NCBI GenBank assembly: GCA_035555675.1
Contig: DATMGH010000006.1
Coordinates: forward strand, 1 to 64,000
Direction of reading: 5' to 3'
Origin: Solirubrobacter sp035555675
Lineage (GTDB): Bacteria; Actinomycetota; Thermoleophilia; Solirubrobacterales; Solirubrobacteraceae
Length of the DNA: 64,000 nucleotides
Every line of letters starts with the position of its first letter. Position 1 is the stretch's first letter. Made by a program: the position numbers and the translations under genes. Positions 45,364-54,441 of the stretch are shown here, one piece after another. The notes below the pieces were generated by a model that was given only the letters and a program-made list of their open reading frames with translations, did not search any database and was not told where the DNA came from.

Positions 45364-46079
45364 GAACGACTGTCCCTGCCGAGTTTCGGCGATGGCCAAA
45401 GCGATTGGTCGACGTCCTCCTCGCGTGGACCGCGGTCGGCCCCGTCGCAGCCCTCGGTGCAGTGCGTGCACATAGGGACTTCGCCGCGCCGCAGCGGCCG
45501 ACCGCGAGCTGCGCGGATCTCGCGGGGAGTTCGCGCGACCTCCATCCGATAGGTCCGAGGGTCGTCGGGAAACGGCACAAGACTGATTTCTCGTATTGCG
45601 GCCTCGTACACGATGCGGTGGCAATGCACTTCGTCATACCACTGCCCGGGCACGTGGTCGCACTCGAAGTCGCCCGCACCGCAAACGGAGCAGCGGCTCA
45701 GCGTCGGCCCACTCCAACTGGCCCCGAGCCGCCGATGCAGTGCGAGCACGCCGCACCCAGTGGTCCAGTACCCGTCACCCTCGTCCTTCATAGGGCATCC
45801 GTAGTGCGCCGCGACGTGTCGCCCGAGCGCGTGTGCATCGCTGAAACACGCAGAGTGCCCAGCTCGGTCCACGAGAAACGCGTCGACGAAGCGCTCTATC
45901 GCCTCGCGGTAGAGCGGCTCAGCGCGTTGTTCATCGCCTCGCTCGGCCATCCCGGCCTCGTAACGCAGGCGCCGCGCGTGACGAGCCAGGACGGGCGCAG
46001 GTCGCAGCGGTTCGTAGTAGACGAAGTAGCCCCTGAGGCGGACCTCATCGTCACCTACTCGCTGTGGGGCCACCGCCAT
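45360..46079 (-). CDS. Cys-rich hypothetical protein, paralogue of the next gene
   Basis: 239 residues. GAGGAGG directly before the ATG fixes the start. It shares with the downstream gene the motif CSVCGAGDFECDHVPGQWYD, the helix AIERFVDAFLVDRAGHSACF and a C-terminal CTHCTEGCDG. The shared C-x2-C-x5-C-D-H-x-P-G-x2-Y-D pattern points to a common zinc fold. Function unknown. Confidence 0.62.
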   Translation of the reverse strand: MAVAPQRVGDDEVRLRGYFVYYEPLRPAPVLARHARRLRYEAGMAERGDEQRAEPLYREAIERFVDAFLVDRAGHSACFSDAHALGRHVAAHYGCPMKDEGDGYWTTGCGVLALHRRLGASWSGPTLSRCSVCGAGDFECDHVPGQWYDEVHCHRIVYEAAIREISLVPFPDDPRTYRMEVARTPREIRAARGRPLRRGEVPMCTHCTEGCDGADRGPREEDVDQSLWPSPKLGRDSRS

Positions 46080-46588
46080 TCCTCCTCCTCGTGCGGTTCG
46101 CCGCCGGGCGAGAGCGCCGGACGCCGGGCAATCCAATCAGCAACCTCGTCGGCTGGTCCTTCGACCTCACGCACTTTCGTCGTCTGCGTCCTCTCGTCGA
46201 TGACCACCTCGCGATAGCGCAGCATCGGCGTGCGGGACCTGCCCTCGTCACGCCACGTGCTGATCCACAACCGGATCTCGCCAGCGAGCAAGTCCGCGAG
46301 TGTCGCGGCGGGCACACCGAGGATCAGTGGGAGCACCCAGTCGGCAGCGTGCTCGGCGTAGTAACCAGCACGTGCGCCCTGGGGCAGATACACCTCGACT
46401 GCCAGACCTTGTTGCTTCGCCCGCACCCGCAGCTCCTGTGACCGGTCCCGGAACCCGGCAACCAGCTGATCGTCAACGGGCGAAAGCGTGTCCGGCAGGA
46501 GCACTAGGGCGTCCTCGCGTTGCCAATCAACGAGCTCGGCTGCATCGAGATGCTCAGGCGCGGGATGGACGCTCTTTCGGACGGCCAT
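46055..46588 (-). CDS. Hypothetical protein, first gene of a three-gene operon
   Basis: 177 residues. The N-terminal half (DTLSPVDDQLVAGFRDRSQE, LRVRAKQQGLAVEVYLPQGA) looks alpha/beta; the C-terminal half is charged and ends HEEEEWRWPHSE. It overlaps the next gene by 25 bp. A TAGTGT box is 7 nt before the ATG. No family recognised. Confidence 0.6.
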   Translation of the reverse strand: MAVRKSVHPAPEHLDAAELVDWQREDALVLLPDTLSPVDDQLVAGFRDRSQELRVRAKQQGLAVEVYLPQGARAGYYAEHAADWVLPLILGVPAATLADLLAGEIRLWISTWRDEGRSRTPMLRYREVVIDERTQTTKVREVEGPADEVADWIARRPALSPGGEPHEEEEWRWPHSE

Positions 46589-46595
46589 AACCGCA

Positions 46596-46601
46596 ACACT
46601 A
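46596..46601 (-). promoter_or_regulatory. -10 box for the three-gene Cys-rich operon
   Basis: On the minus strand TAGTGT is followed by 7 nt and ATG 46588, with no Shine-Dalgarno. Confidence 0.4.
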
Positions 46602-46723
46602 GCCGCGCATCAGGACCGATTCCGCCGTCACGCACGCTATGGGATGTCCCGCTGTGGACCTGCTGCAGGCAGCCATCATGAGCTTCCCGATACTCGCCCA
46701 ATCCGAACGGCGACGCTGGCAAA

Positions 46724-47305
46724 TTGCTGATCGGCATCGCGGGCGGGGCGACGGGGGCGACCCTGACAATCCTCTACGGGGCAGTTCAGCGCTTCCGTGC
46801 CGTGCCGGGGGAAGTGGACGAGCACGACCGGCTCGCGCGCGCTCGCGACGACGATCTCGCTCAGTGGGTGGCTGACGACCACATGCGATTGACGCGCGAG
46901 ATGCGAGGCATCTCGAACCAGATGGCCGCCCCGGGAGAAGGGCAGGGATCACAGTTTCACTCGGGAGCCCACGGTCGGGCGCTCGCCCATGCGAAGGAAC
47001 GCGCGCTGCACGCCTATCGCGACCAAGAGCGTGAGGCGCAGCGGTTCGTGGCCGCCCTCGCGGCCGCCGAGATTTGGGTCCATCGGGACCAACGACGCCA
47101 GACCGACAAAGAGTCCGGACTCAAGCTGACTGCGCTCGCCCGCGTACAACCCGTCTTGGACTGCTGGCGCAGCAGCACCTGGGGACACCCACCTGGCGTC
47201 GCGGCGGCTGACGTCAACGACCCGACCCGACGATCGCTGGATTCGGTCCTCTCCGACCTGAAGTCAGAAGCTTCGCGTCCCGCGACCGGCGACGGCGACG
47301 CGTAA
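46724..47305 (+). CDS. Hypothetical protein with N-terminal membrane segment
   Basis: 193 residues from TTG. A Gly/Ala-rich hydrophobic segment (LIGIAGGATGATLTILYGAV) starts it, followed by a helical body with DLAQWVADDHMRLTREMRGI, GSQFHSGAHGRALAHAKERA and LHAYRDQEREAQRFV, a pattern I recall from small actinobacterial membrane proteins. The true N-terminus may lie in another frame upstream (46651). Confidence 0.5.
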   Translation: MLIGIAGGATGATLTILYGAVQRFRAVPGEVDEHDRLARARDDDLAQWVADDHMRLTREMRGISNQMAAPGEGQGSQFHSGAHGRALAHAKERALHAYRDQEREAQRFVAALAAAEIWVHRDQRRQTDKESGLKLTALARVQPVLDCWRSSTWGHPPGVAAADVNDPTRRSLDSVLSDLKSEASRPATGDGDA

Positions 47306-48401
47306 CCACCTTCTCCACGCAGTCAAGGGTGGCCTTCGGCCGCCGGCCGGCTGCGCACGGGCTCGCTGCGCACGCCCGTGCTCGCTGGCCAACACCAGGG
47401 CGCCGAGCGCGGGGCTCTCGCGTAGCCCACTAAGACGTCCGACGAGGGCGCGACCGCCAAGAGAGATCAAGCCCTTAGCGCTACCCGAAGGCACCTACCG
47501 GGGCTCCGACGCGATTCCCTCGCCGGACAGCCTTGTTGTCGGCCGCGCGGCGAAGTCCCTGAGCGAGCGAGCGGCGAGTCGTCGAACGGCTAGCTCCGCC
47601 GGTCGACGGCGTCAAGCGGCCCGCTTCGCGGCGGCCCTTCGGCCGGTCCTGTCGGACTCCGGCTTGACCCCGCCGCCCGCCTCTGCTGATGGGCCGGTCA
47701 AGGATGCAGGGCAAGCCCTGCCGACCCAAGGTCGACCACCCCGGCACGACACTTCCACGGCGCGTCCGCTTCCAAAACGCTTCCAGAGACGCGAACGCGC
47801 GTCCGCAGCGCGGTCGGGCTCCCAGACCAGAAACCGCATGGTGGCGCCAAGGACGCGCGAAAGCCGGAGGACGGATTCGAACCGACGACCTACCGCTTAC
47901 AAGACGCCAGTGGATGCGGTTCGCACGTTCACGAAATCCCTGTAAACTGGCTCTTTTATGGCCTCACATCATGGTCGTAATGCCGACGGATTTTGGGCGG
48001 ATCCGAGGGGGTTCTGTCACCCAATTGTCACCGAGCGGTGGCCCACATCGGCTCGCTTCGGAGACGGGCGCGGACACCATGTAGGGCCGGGAAGCTGCTG
48101 GAGGCCTCCCGCCGTCTACGAACCCACATCGGCGAGATCCGGCGTCGGCGCGCCGGGCTGCGCGACCACAGGAACGGGCAGGACGACGCGACGCGCGGGC
48201 GCGAACTCCACCCCAGCTGAGACCGATCGACATCGCCGTCGTCGCGTCGGCAGAGGGTGACTCTAGAACGGAGGCGCGCGGCGCCTGAAGTCGGTGCGGT
48301 AGTGTTCGATCTTGTCGCGGAGCTCTCCGCGACAACGCAGACGCCCTCGCCCAGCCGTAGCGACGCACGGCGCCGGCCGTCGCCCCGATCGGGGAGGGCA
48401 T
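47306..48401. other. 1.1-kb stretch without a convincing gene
   Basis: It holds short GC-rich inverted repeats (for example CACGGGC...GCCCGTG near 47380) and the tRNA-like fragment at 47863. The small open frames here lack start sites and coding character. It looks like scarred integration DNA. Confidence 0.5.
47863..47908 (-). repeat. Second tRNA-Thr(UGU)-like 3' fragment
   Basis: The minus strand reads CTTGTAA, GGTCGTCGGTTCGAATCC and an acceptor-like CTCCGGC. It aligns without gaps to 39651-39695 over about 43 bases, with 34 identical. The 5' half is missing. It could mark the end of an integrated element or a separate event at the same kind of target. Confidence 0.55.
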
Positions 48402-48695
48402 ATGCCCGCCAGCAGTCCCAGCAAGCTCGGCGAGTCCGAGGCGATTTGCGCCGCGGTGCGGCGCTTGTCGAGGCCCGACGGGCAGGGTGGCGCAGTCATC
48501 GAGCGTGCCGCGATTGTCGCCGAAGGCAAGATCTCCGTCGCGATCGAGGCGTGGGTCATCGACAACGGCGGCCAACCCGACACGGTGAACATTCATCGCG
48601 AGGGACAGGGGGTCCACCGATTCCGGCGCGACACGCCCTCGCGGGCGCCACGCCGGTACGTCCTTCCCGCGGCGGCACTGAGCTCGCTGTCATGA
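48402..48695 (+). CDS. Small hypothetical protein
   Basis: 97 residues with GGGGAGGG before the ATG. The core GAVIERAAIVAEGKISVAIE, AWVIDNGGQPDTVNIHRE is beta-rich. Its stop overlaps the next ATG (ATGA). No family recognised. Confidence 0.5.
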   Translation: MPASSPSKLGESEAICAAVRRLSRPDGQGGAVIERAAIVAEGKISVAIEAWVIDNGGQPDTVNIHREGQGVHRFRRDTPSRAPRRYVLPAAALSSLS

Positions 48696-48889
48696 AAAAG
48701 CCGCAGAGCGAGCCGCTTCGGGGCGAAGCCGCGTACCGGGCCCATTTGAAGGATGTCGCTCGGAGCAACGAGGTCGCACAGGCGGCCGCGATCCGTCGGC
48801 GCAGCGCGAAGGAAGCCGTGGCGGTCGGCGAGGCGGCAGAGCGCACTCGCCGCGAGATGCGCGACCTGCACCGGCAGGCGGACCGCTGA
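48692..48889 (+). CDS. Small charged helical protein
   Basis: 65 residues, almost entirely one amphipathic helix (VARSNEVAQAAAIRRRSAKE, AERTRREMRDLHRQADR). It is coupled to the preceding gene. Unknown. Confidence 0.45.
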   Translation: MKKPQSEPLRGEAAYRAHLKDVARSNEVAQAAAIRRRSAKEAVAVGEAAERTRREMRDLHRQADR

Positions 48890-49063
48890 CGGCGACGCCG
48901 GCGAACCGCCGCGGCGCGACGATCAGCTCAACAGACGCCGCTCAGTGCCGCGGCACCACTCGAGCAGCGGTGCGGTGGCATCGTCGCGCACGTGCCCTCG
49001 CCACGTTCGATGATCGCCTCCCGGAGACGCCGCAGGACGCCGGTGAGGTAGGCGCGAGTCCAG

Positions 49064-49276
49064 CTAGTCGGCGCCGTGCTCGTGCCGTCCGTCGTCCAGC
49101 TTCCGCTCGGCGGATGCTTCCTTTCGTCTGCGGGTCTGCTCGGCCTTCTGCGCCGGAGAGTCTCCCGTGCGAGCCGCTTTCTCCCGTTCGCGCTGTTCGC
49201 GGTTGTCGCGTCGGCGAAGCTTTGCTGCTTGCTTGTCTCCCAAGACGTTCTCCCTTGTGGGTGTACTCGTGTTCAC
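49064..49276 (-). CDS. Small highly charged protein
   Basis: 70 residues from GTG, overlapping the zinc-ribbon gene stop (GTGA). The middle is KLRRRDNREQREREKAART, a basic/acidic helix. It forms a three-gene series with two zinc-ribbon genes. Unknown. Confidence 0.45.
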   Translation of the reverse strand: MNTSTPTRENVLGDKQAAKLRRRDNREQREREKAARTGDSPAQKAEQTRRRKEASAERKLDDGRHEHGAD

Positions 49277-49554
49277 AGGCTGTCGGAGGGGGCTTGTCGC
49301 CGCCGTTCCGCGTCGTGGGCGGCGAACGCCTCGCGGATCTCCTGGGAGATCCGCTCGAACCGTTCGGCGCTGTCGCGATGCGTCTGGCGGGGGCGGACGC
49401 GCAGCGCGCGTAGGCCGACGAGCTCGGAGAGGTCGGCGACTGGCTCGAGCTCGCCACCGCACCCCGGGCAGAGATCCGCCGCAGCCGTCGGTTGGTCGGC
49501 GGAGTTGTCGCGCCATACGCGCGCGCGACAGTGCAAGCACTTGGTGTGCGGCAT
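49273..49554 (-). CDS. Zinc-ribbon protein, paralogue of 56295-56570
   Basis: 93 residues. KCLHCRARVWRDN and LCPGCGGELEPVADLSELVG form one zinc ribbon, followed by a charged helix (RFERISQEIREAFAAHDAER). The paralogue at 56.3 kb keeps the same layout. Starts inside the preceding stop (TGATG). Function unknown. Confidence 0.6.
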   Translation of the reverse strand: MPHTKCLHCRARVWRDNSADQPTAAADLCPGCGGELEPVADLSELVGLRALRVRPRQTHRDSAERFERISQEIREAFAAHDAERRRQAPSDSL

Positions 49555-49793
49555 CAGGCTTTGCTCTTCGGTGAGCGGCGCGCGCGCGTGACGACCGTCC
49601 GGTTGCGACGGAGCCTGTCGGCGTGTCTGCGCGCCCGGGCGCTGAGGACGTGTGTGGTGCTCTCCTGCAGCGATCGGCGCGGCGGCGCAGTCGCGTGCGA
49701 GCTGTCGGCGTGGCAGCGCCAGCATCGCTGGGACTGCCGTGCCATGGGCGCGCTGCATCCGCTGCACAGGCGCGCTTTGTGACGGTCAAGCAT
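49554..49793 (-). CDS. Small zinc-ribbon protein
   Basis: 79 residues. CSGCSAPMARQSQRCWRCHA is a C-x2-C...C-x2-C ribbon; the remainder is basic (RARRHADRLRRNRTVVTRAR). GGAG lies a few bases before the ATG. Unknown. Confidence 0.5.
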   Translation of the reverse strand: MLDRHKARLCSGCSAPMARQSQRCWRCHADSSHATAPPRRSLQESTTHVLSARARRHADRLRRNRTVVTRARRSPKSKA

Positions 49794-49941
49794 CGGTGCT
49801 CCGATCCGAGCTCCTTCAGAGTGACCACAGACGCGACGGCGAAGGGGCGTTGCCTGCGCGTGTTACGAGCATAGACCCCCACTGGCTCGCGTTCATGGAC
49901 CGCACGGCGCGACGGTGGGCTTGGGGCAGGTCGAAACGGAT

Positions 49942-50403
49942 CTATCCGCGCAGCCCGCGTGCCCAAGGATGGCTGGTCCCGTCGGCCACCGGCGGCTGGT
50001 TATCGAGGCAGAGCACACCGCCTCCTTCGAGCAGGTCGATGGCGCTTCGGTCAGCGGCACGCACGAACGCTGGGCTCGGTGAGGGTTTCGACAAAGAGGT
50101 CGGAGCTTCCGTATGCGACGCGCCGCGGACGGCTGGACGTCTGGCCGCCCGACGGCGCCCGGGCTTGGGCGTCGGGACGGTCTTCTCCGTCGCGATGCCT
50201 GACCGCGCAGCTGAGGGAAGCGTCTCCGGGCTCGCGGCGACGCCCGGCTTCGCGCGCATCGCGGCCGGCTCCACGCCGGCGTCGACATCGACGGCCCGCG
50301 CCCGAACCTCGCCAAGCATCCAGTCGCGCTCGACGGACGGCGGAGTCCTTTCAAGTCTCACGAGCATCGCACGCAACTGCCGTAGCCGAGCACCTTCGTT
50401 CAC
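49942..50403 (-). CDS. Hypothetical protein
   Basis: 153 residues from GTG with GGGGGAT upstream. The helix RLRQLRAMLVRLERTPPSVE, RDWMLGEVRARAVDVDAGVE is coding-like; the C-terminal half is Pro/Ala/Arg-rich. Its codon pattern supports a real gene, but I recognise no family. Confidence 0.45.
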   Translation of the reverse strand: MNEGARLRQLRAMLVRLERTPPSVERDWMLGEVRARAVDVDAGVEPAAMRAKPGVAASPETLPSAARSGIATEKTVPTPKPGRRRAARRPAVRGASHTEAPTSLSKPSPSPAFVRAADRSAIDLLEGGGVLCLDNQPPVADGTSHPWARGLRG

Positions 50404-50677
50404 GAGATCCCCCAGCGGGTCCGGCCTGAGCAGGCTGCTCAGCGCGCACCGGGTCTTATCGGCAGAGTGTTGGCACAGCTTGAGACCGCGAACGCGCCAC
50501 GTCGGCTGCGCAGCAGCAGAGGTCTTCAGCGCGCGCGGTGAACGACGCGGGCGACCTCCGTGGACAGCACTAGGGATATAGTCGCCTGCGGGTGCTCCGT
50601 CCAGCGACGGAGGATCTCCTACGAGCGAGCCAGCGTACGCCTTGCGGGCGGCCGCCCTCGGGAAAGAGCGCTGCTTC

Positions 50678-51010
50678 ATGCGCGACCCACAGGCACCTGT
50701 CGCCGTCCGGCTGCCGACCGCGGACGTTGCGGGCGGCGAGGACCTAGCGGCGCTTCGGGCGGCGCTCGCGGCCGCCGGCTGGGACCTCCAGATCGACAGG
50801 CAGAGCGCCGTAAGGCGAAGCGCGGTGGCCGAGCTCGTCGTGCACATCCTCGATGCGGCTCCGCACCCGCCACTCGACGCCCTCGAGTCGATGCTCATCC
50901 ACCACGTGCGCGCGTCGTTGCCACGCCAGCACAACCACTGCGGGCGCGTCGTGATCTACGGCGCGGACGAGGTCGTCCTGCGGCTCTGCGAAGTCACGCA
51001 CGCGGCCTGA
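50678..51010 (+). CDS. Small hypothetical protein
   Basis: 110 residues with AAAGAG upstream. VAVRLPTADVAGGEDLAALR, AALAAAGWDLQIDRQ and GRVVIYGADEVVLRLCEV suggest an alpha/beta fold of about 100 residues. I could not assign it. Confidence 0.5.
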   Translation: MRDPQAPVAVRLPTADVAGGEDLAALRAALAAAGWDLQIDRQSAVRRSAVAELVVHILDAAPHPPLDALESMLIHHVRASLPRQHNHCGRVVIYGADEVVLRLCEVTHAA

Positions 51011-51044
51011 GAACACAACCGAACGAGTGGCACGCGCCGAAGCG

Positions 51045-51449
51045 ATGAACGCCCTCAGAAAGATCGTTGACATGGACACGGACTCTCCAACCGGGACGCC
51101 GCAACCGTCGTCGCCGGAAGCCTCGGGAGCAACCGAGGGACCGCCGCGCTGGGATCCGGTGGCTGAACGGGACGCACGCCGGCGGACTCGTGCCGCGCAA
51201 CGCGGGACGCGCGCGAGCGCGGCCCGACCCGCCCGGCGCCCACGGCGTGTACCCGGCGAGCGCATTCTGACGCTCGCTGCGATCGTCGCCCTGGTGGTGG
51301 CGCTCGCGGCGCTCGTGGGCTCGCAGAGCCCCGGAGCGTGGGTGCTCGGCCTCGTGTGCTCCCTCGCCACGCTGGCCCTCGTCAGCCTCCTGCCCGGTGC
51401 CACGGCGCCGCGGCCAACTGATCGCCGTCACCGAGTCCCGCGTCGGTGA
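51045..51449 (+). CDS. Small membrane protein
   Basis: 134 residues. A charged N-terminal half precedes two hydrophobic helices (LTLAAIVALVVALAALVG and WVLGLVCSLATLALVSLLPG). ATG 51072 is an alternative start. Unknown. Confidence 0.5.
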   Translation: MNALRKIVDMDTDSPTGTPQPSSPEASGATEGPPRWDPVAERDARRRTRAAQRGTRASAARPARRPRRVPGERILTLAAIVALVVALAALVGSQSPGAWVLGLVCSLATLALVSLLPGATAPRPTDRRHRVPRR

Positions 51450-51477
51450 CGGAGTTTCGCCGAGCGCACGGTTGTGC

Positions 51478-51741
51478 TCATCGCCGCGCTCGGCGGCGCG
51501 CGGCTGCCAACCGTTCCTCGGCTGTCGTCGCCGCTCGTTCGAGCTCCTCCAGACGCCCCACGCTCGTGGCCTTCGGCCCGTGCATCTTCGCGCGATACAG
51601 CGCGAGCCGATCCCGGTGATAGCGCGCCTGGTCCGCCAGCTCCGTCAGGTCGGGGACGGGGAGCGCTGCCGGTGGCCGCGGCGCGGCCGGCGGCGCGAGC
51701 GCCGGGGCCTCGGTGGGCGTGCGACGCCTTCGCCACCGCAT
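51478..51741 (-). CDS. Small helical hypothetical protein
   Basis: 87 residues. A Pro/Ala-rich start is followed by DLTELADQARYHRDRLALYR and RLEELERAATTAEERLAAA, a helical hairpin. Unknown. Confidence 0.4.
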   Translation of the reverse strand: MRWRRRRTPTEAPALAPPAAPRPPAALPVPDLTELADQARYHRDRLALYRAKMHGPKATSVGRLEELERAATTAEERLAAARRRARR

Positions 51742-52330
51742 CAGCGACGCCCGCCGCCGGCGGGCATCGTGATGCCGCATCGACGCGCTCGCACCGACCG
51801 AGGTCTTGACGCCATCGGCGCCAGACGTCGTTGAGCTGCTCGGCGAGGTCGTCGAGCTCGGGTGACGCGGGCGACCACGAGCGGTCTTCGATGTCGGCCA
51901 TGATGGCTTCCACGACCGCTCCTACGCGCACGCTCGCTTCGAATCTGGCCGCCGCGCGGGCGACCGCCTGTGGTTCGATCCCGCCCGGCGCCAAGCGCGA
52001 CGACGCTCGGCTCGGGGCCTCGATCGAGCATCTGGTCGACCAGCGCGGCGTCTGCGCCGATCGGCTCGGCGAGCCGCTCGCGCGGTACTCCGGCGGCCGC
52101 CGCGCGGCCCAGTGTGAAGGCCAGCAACTGCACGCCTCGGGCCACGGCCGAGGCCGCGGCATGCCGGCCTTGATCGGGGCGGCCCCCGATCGCCAGTGCG
52201 GCCACCACCTCGCGGTGGCGCTCAGCTGCCGCGGACAGCTGGCGCTCGGCCTCGGCGGCGAATGCCTCGGGACCCGGCTCGGAGCGGATGTCCTCAGCCG
52301 CACCTCGGTGCGGCGGCGTTCCCGCAGTCG
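51741..52330 (-). pseudogene. Helical hypothetical gene, apparently frameshifted
   Basis: One frame carries FAAEAERQLSAAAERHREVV and PIGADAALVDQMLDRGPEPS; near 51998 the coding signal moves to another frame (GIEPQAVARAAARFEASVRV, LDDLAEQLNDVWRRWRQD). Read together it is one helical protein. Boundaries are approximate. Unknown function. Confidence 0.4.
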
Positions 52331-52354
52331 AGGCGACCGTTGCGCGAGCGCATG

Positions 52355-52558
52355 TCAGACGACGCCGACCTGGGTCGCGTTCGGGCCCTTGGGGCCCGCT
52401 TGCGCGACGTAGGAGACCTTCGCGCCTTCTGCGAGTGACTTGAAGCCGCTGCCGGTGATCTCGCTGTGATGGACGAACAGATCCTTGGATCCGTCGTCCG
52501 GGGTGATGAAGCCGAAGCCCTTGTCGTCGCTGAACCACTTCACGGTGCCGGTCGTCAT
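52355..52558 (-). CDS. Cold-shock domain protein
   Basis: 67 residues. GTVKWFSDDKGFGFITPDD and DLFVHHSEI hold RNP1 and RNP2 of the CspA fold. ATG 52558 was chosen for GGAGG upstream and the canonical N-terminus. It binds single-stranded nucleic acid and acts as an RNA chaperone. Confidence 0.93.
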   Translation of the reverse strand: MTTGTVKWFSDDKGFGFITPDDGSKDLFVHHSEITGSGFKSLAEGAKVSYVAQAGPKGPNATQVGVV

Positions 52559-52707
52559 GCCGGACCTCCACGTCTTGAGTGCTGGGCGGACGCGAAGGAG
52601 CTTGAGAGGCAACGACTACGGGCGCCGGCACGGCGTCGCCGGACCGAACGGTCCGACTTGAGCTCAGGACGCTAGCAGTCGAACCGCCTCTCGCCGCTGC
52701 GCCGCGG

Positions 52708-53697
52708 CTATCCCGAGGATGGCTCCGCGATGCCCGGCGGGCGGATGCGGAACCGTGTCCACAGCCGGTCCGTCACCGCCCACAGGATGAACAGCAGCCC
52801 TCCGACGGTGCCGGTCGCCGTCATGAGGACACCGGCGGCCGCGGTCGCGGCAATGCCGTCGGCGCCCAGGATCAGCACGGCCGCAGCGGCCCCCACGGCG
52901 GGGCCGACCGGGAGCTGCCCGAGGGTCACGACGGCGATCTGCACCGCGATCGCGTCGAAGAAGGAGGCGTCCACGCCGACGGCGTGCAAGAGCATCCAGT
53001 TGCGGAAGATCTGCGCGAACACCGCCACCAGCACCCACGCGACGACCCGACCGCCCCCGCGCGAGCTGCGCAGCACGGCCAGCCCGCGCCACACCTGCCG
53101 GCCGTCACACGACGCGAGCCTTCGCAGTCCTAATCCCGCCGAGGCCATCACGGATGCCGCCAGCAGCGGCGACCACCACGGCAGTCCCAGCGGCCCGATC
53201 AACGTGAACGAGGCCGCCGCCGCCAACGCCGCCTCCACGGCGAGGATCGGGAACTCTGCCGCGATCAGTGTCGGCACTGCCGGGCAGGCGCGGGACTGTG
53301 AGCGACGGAGAGCGACGATTCTCGCCGCCGCGCCCAGCTGGCCATTCAGCAGGCTGCCGAGGCTCTGCACGCTGGAAGCCCGGAAGAGCACCCTGCGGTC
53401 GATGCGCCCGCCCGCCGCCTCGATCGTCACGTGCCAGGCCTCCGACCGGGCGAGCAGCGCGATCACGTGCAACGCCACCGTCGCCACCAGCACCCACCAC
53501 GGCGCGCCCGCCAAGGCCGCGGCGAACTCGTCCCGGCGGCCGGCGAGCGCATGAGCCAACAGCGCAGCGGTCGACACGGCGCCGGTGACGGCGATCAGCA
53601 CGCGGTGCCGGCGACCGAACCGGCGAACGCGGGCTGCACAGCGCGAGCCGCTTCCCGGTCTCAGCGGGGTCGCCTCCTGTCTTGGCTTCGCGCTCAA
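52708..53697 (-). CDS. YbhN/UPF0104-type integral membrane protein
   Basis: 329 residues from TTG, overlapping the previous stop as TTGA. There are about 7-8 hydrophobic helices; motifs SSVQSLGSLLNGQLGAAARI and TLGQLPVGPAVGAAAAVLIL fit the lysyl-phosphatidylglycerol-synthase membrane region family (flippase-like). The synthase domain is absent. It may move a lipid across the membrane; substrate unknown. It is coupled to an HATPase gene. Confidence 0.72.
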   Translation of the reverse strand: MSAKPRQEATPLRPGSGSRCAARVRRFGRRHRVLIAVTGAVSTAALLAHALAGRRDEFAAALAGAPWWVLVATVALHVIALLARSEAWHVTIEAAGGRIDRRVLFRASSVQSLGSLLNGQLGAAARIVALRRSQSRACPAVPTLIAAEFPILAVEAALAAAASFTLIGPLGLPWWSPLLAASVMASAGLGLRRLASCDGRQVWRGLAVLRSSRGGGRVVAWVLVAVFAQIFRNWMLLHAVGVDASFFDAIAVQIAVVTLGQLPVGPAVGAAAAVLILGADGIAATAAAGVLMTATGTVGGLLFILWAVTDRLWTRFRIRPPGIAEPSSG

Positions 53698-54275
53698 ACG
53701 ATCACGATCTGCGCCCACATCTGCGTGCCGCTGGAGCTCGCCCACTCGACACCCCAGCACTCGCTCACGGCCTCGACGAGCCGCAGGCCGAGTCCATTCG
53801 TCGGCGTGACGGCCAACCCACCTTCGGGACCGGCAGCCGCGACTTCGACCCGTGCCGACGCGAGATTGCGTGACACCCGCACGGTGATGGAGTCGCTCGA
53901 CGGCGCGCCGCTCGCGTGTACGCGGTTCGTGACCAGCTCGGAGACCACCAGCTGCGCATCGCTGACGGCCGCGAGCGCCACGCCGCCGCCGAGCGCGCGG
54001 GCAACCGCGTCGCGGGCCGCGCCAGGCGCGTGGTGGTCGGCCGCGAACGCGACCTCCACGAGGGGCCGGGTCGACGGCGAGAGCCGTCGCGACAACTGGT
54101 CGTTCTGACGCGCCAGCTCCTGGCTCTGAGCGCGCTGGCGCGTGGCGGCGTCCTCGAGCTCCGCGATCCGCACGCTCTGCTGGCTGCACAGACCCCTCAG
54201 CGCATCGAGCTCGGCGGTCTCGGACCGATCGCTCGATGAGGTCGGGGTCTTGCTATCGCGCTGCATGAGCACCAT
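53694..54275 (-). CDS. HATPase (RsbW-like) with N-terminal coiled coil
   Basis: 193 residues. The first ~75 residues are a coiled coil (QQSVRIAELEDAATRQRAQS, ELARQNDQLSRRL). The GHKL domain has an N-box-like QLVVSELVTNRVHASG and G-box GLGLRLVEAVSECWGVEW. The G1 motif usually DxG reads AAAGPEGG, so the ATP-contact Asp is missing. It may be a non-hydrolysing anti-sigma-type partner. Confidence 0.75.
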   Translation of the reverse strand: MVLMQRDSKTPTSSSDRSETAELDALRGLCSQQSVRIAELEDAATRQRAQSQELARQNDQLSRRLSPSTRPLVEVAFAADHHAPGAARDAVARALGGGVALAAVSDAQLVVSELVTNRVHASGAPSSDSITVRVSRNLASARVEVAAAGPEGGLAVTPTNGLGLRLVEAVSECWGVEWASSSGTQMWAQIVIV

Positions 54276-54441
54276 CCCTGGAGTCCCGACACGGCGTACT
54301 GCCGGAAGGTCGTCCGCTGTAGGGGGAGGCTCGATCGCCAGGGATGCGGACGGCTCGCTTCACGAGCCGGCGAGGCGGAGCTCCTTGTGTTGCCGGAGCT
54401 ACCCCGATCGCCTCCGTTGCCACCATGACCTGGGCGGCGCG

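Noticed and set aside
47306..48000. CRISPR-like or iteron repeats
   Set aside because: Short GC-rich inverted repeats occur, but no regularly spaced direct repeat. I saw no CRISPR array or cas gene anywhere in the window.
48257..48690. N-terminal extension of the 65-residue protein at 48692
   Set aside because: The upstream part of the frame is not coding-like and overlaps the better-supported 97-residue gene.
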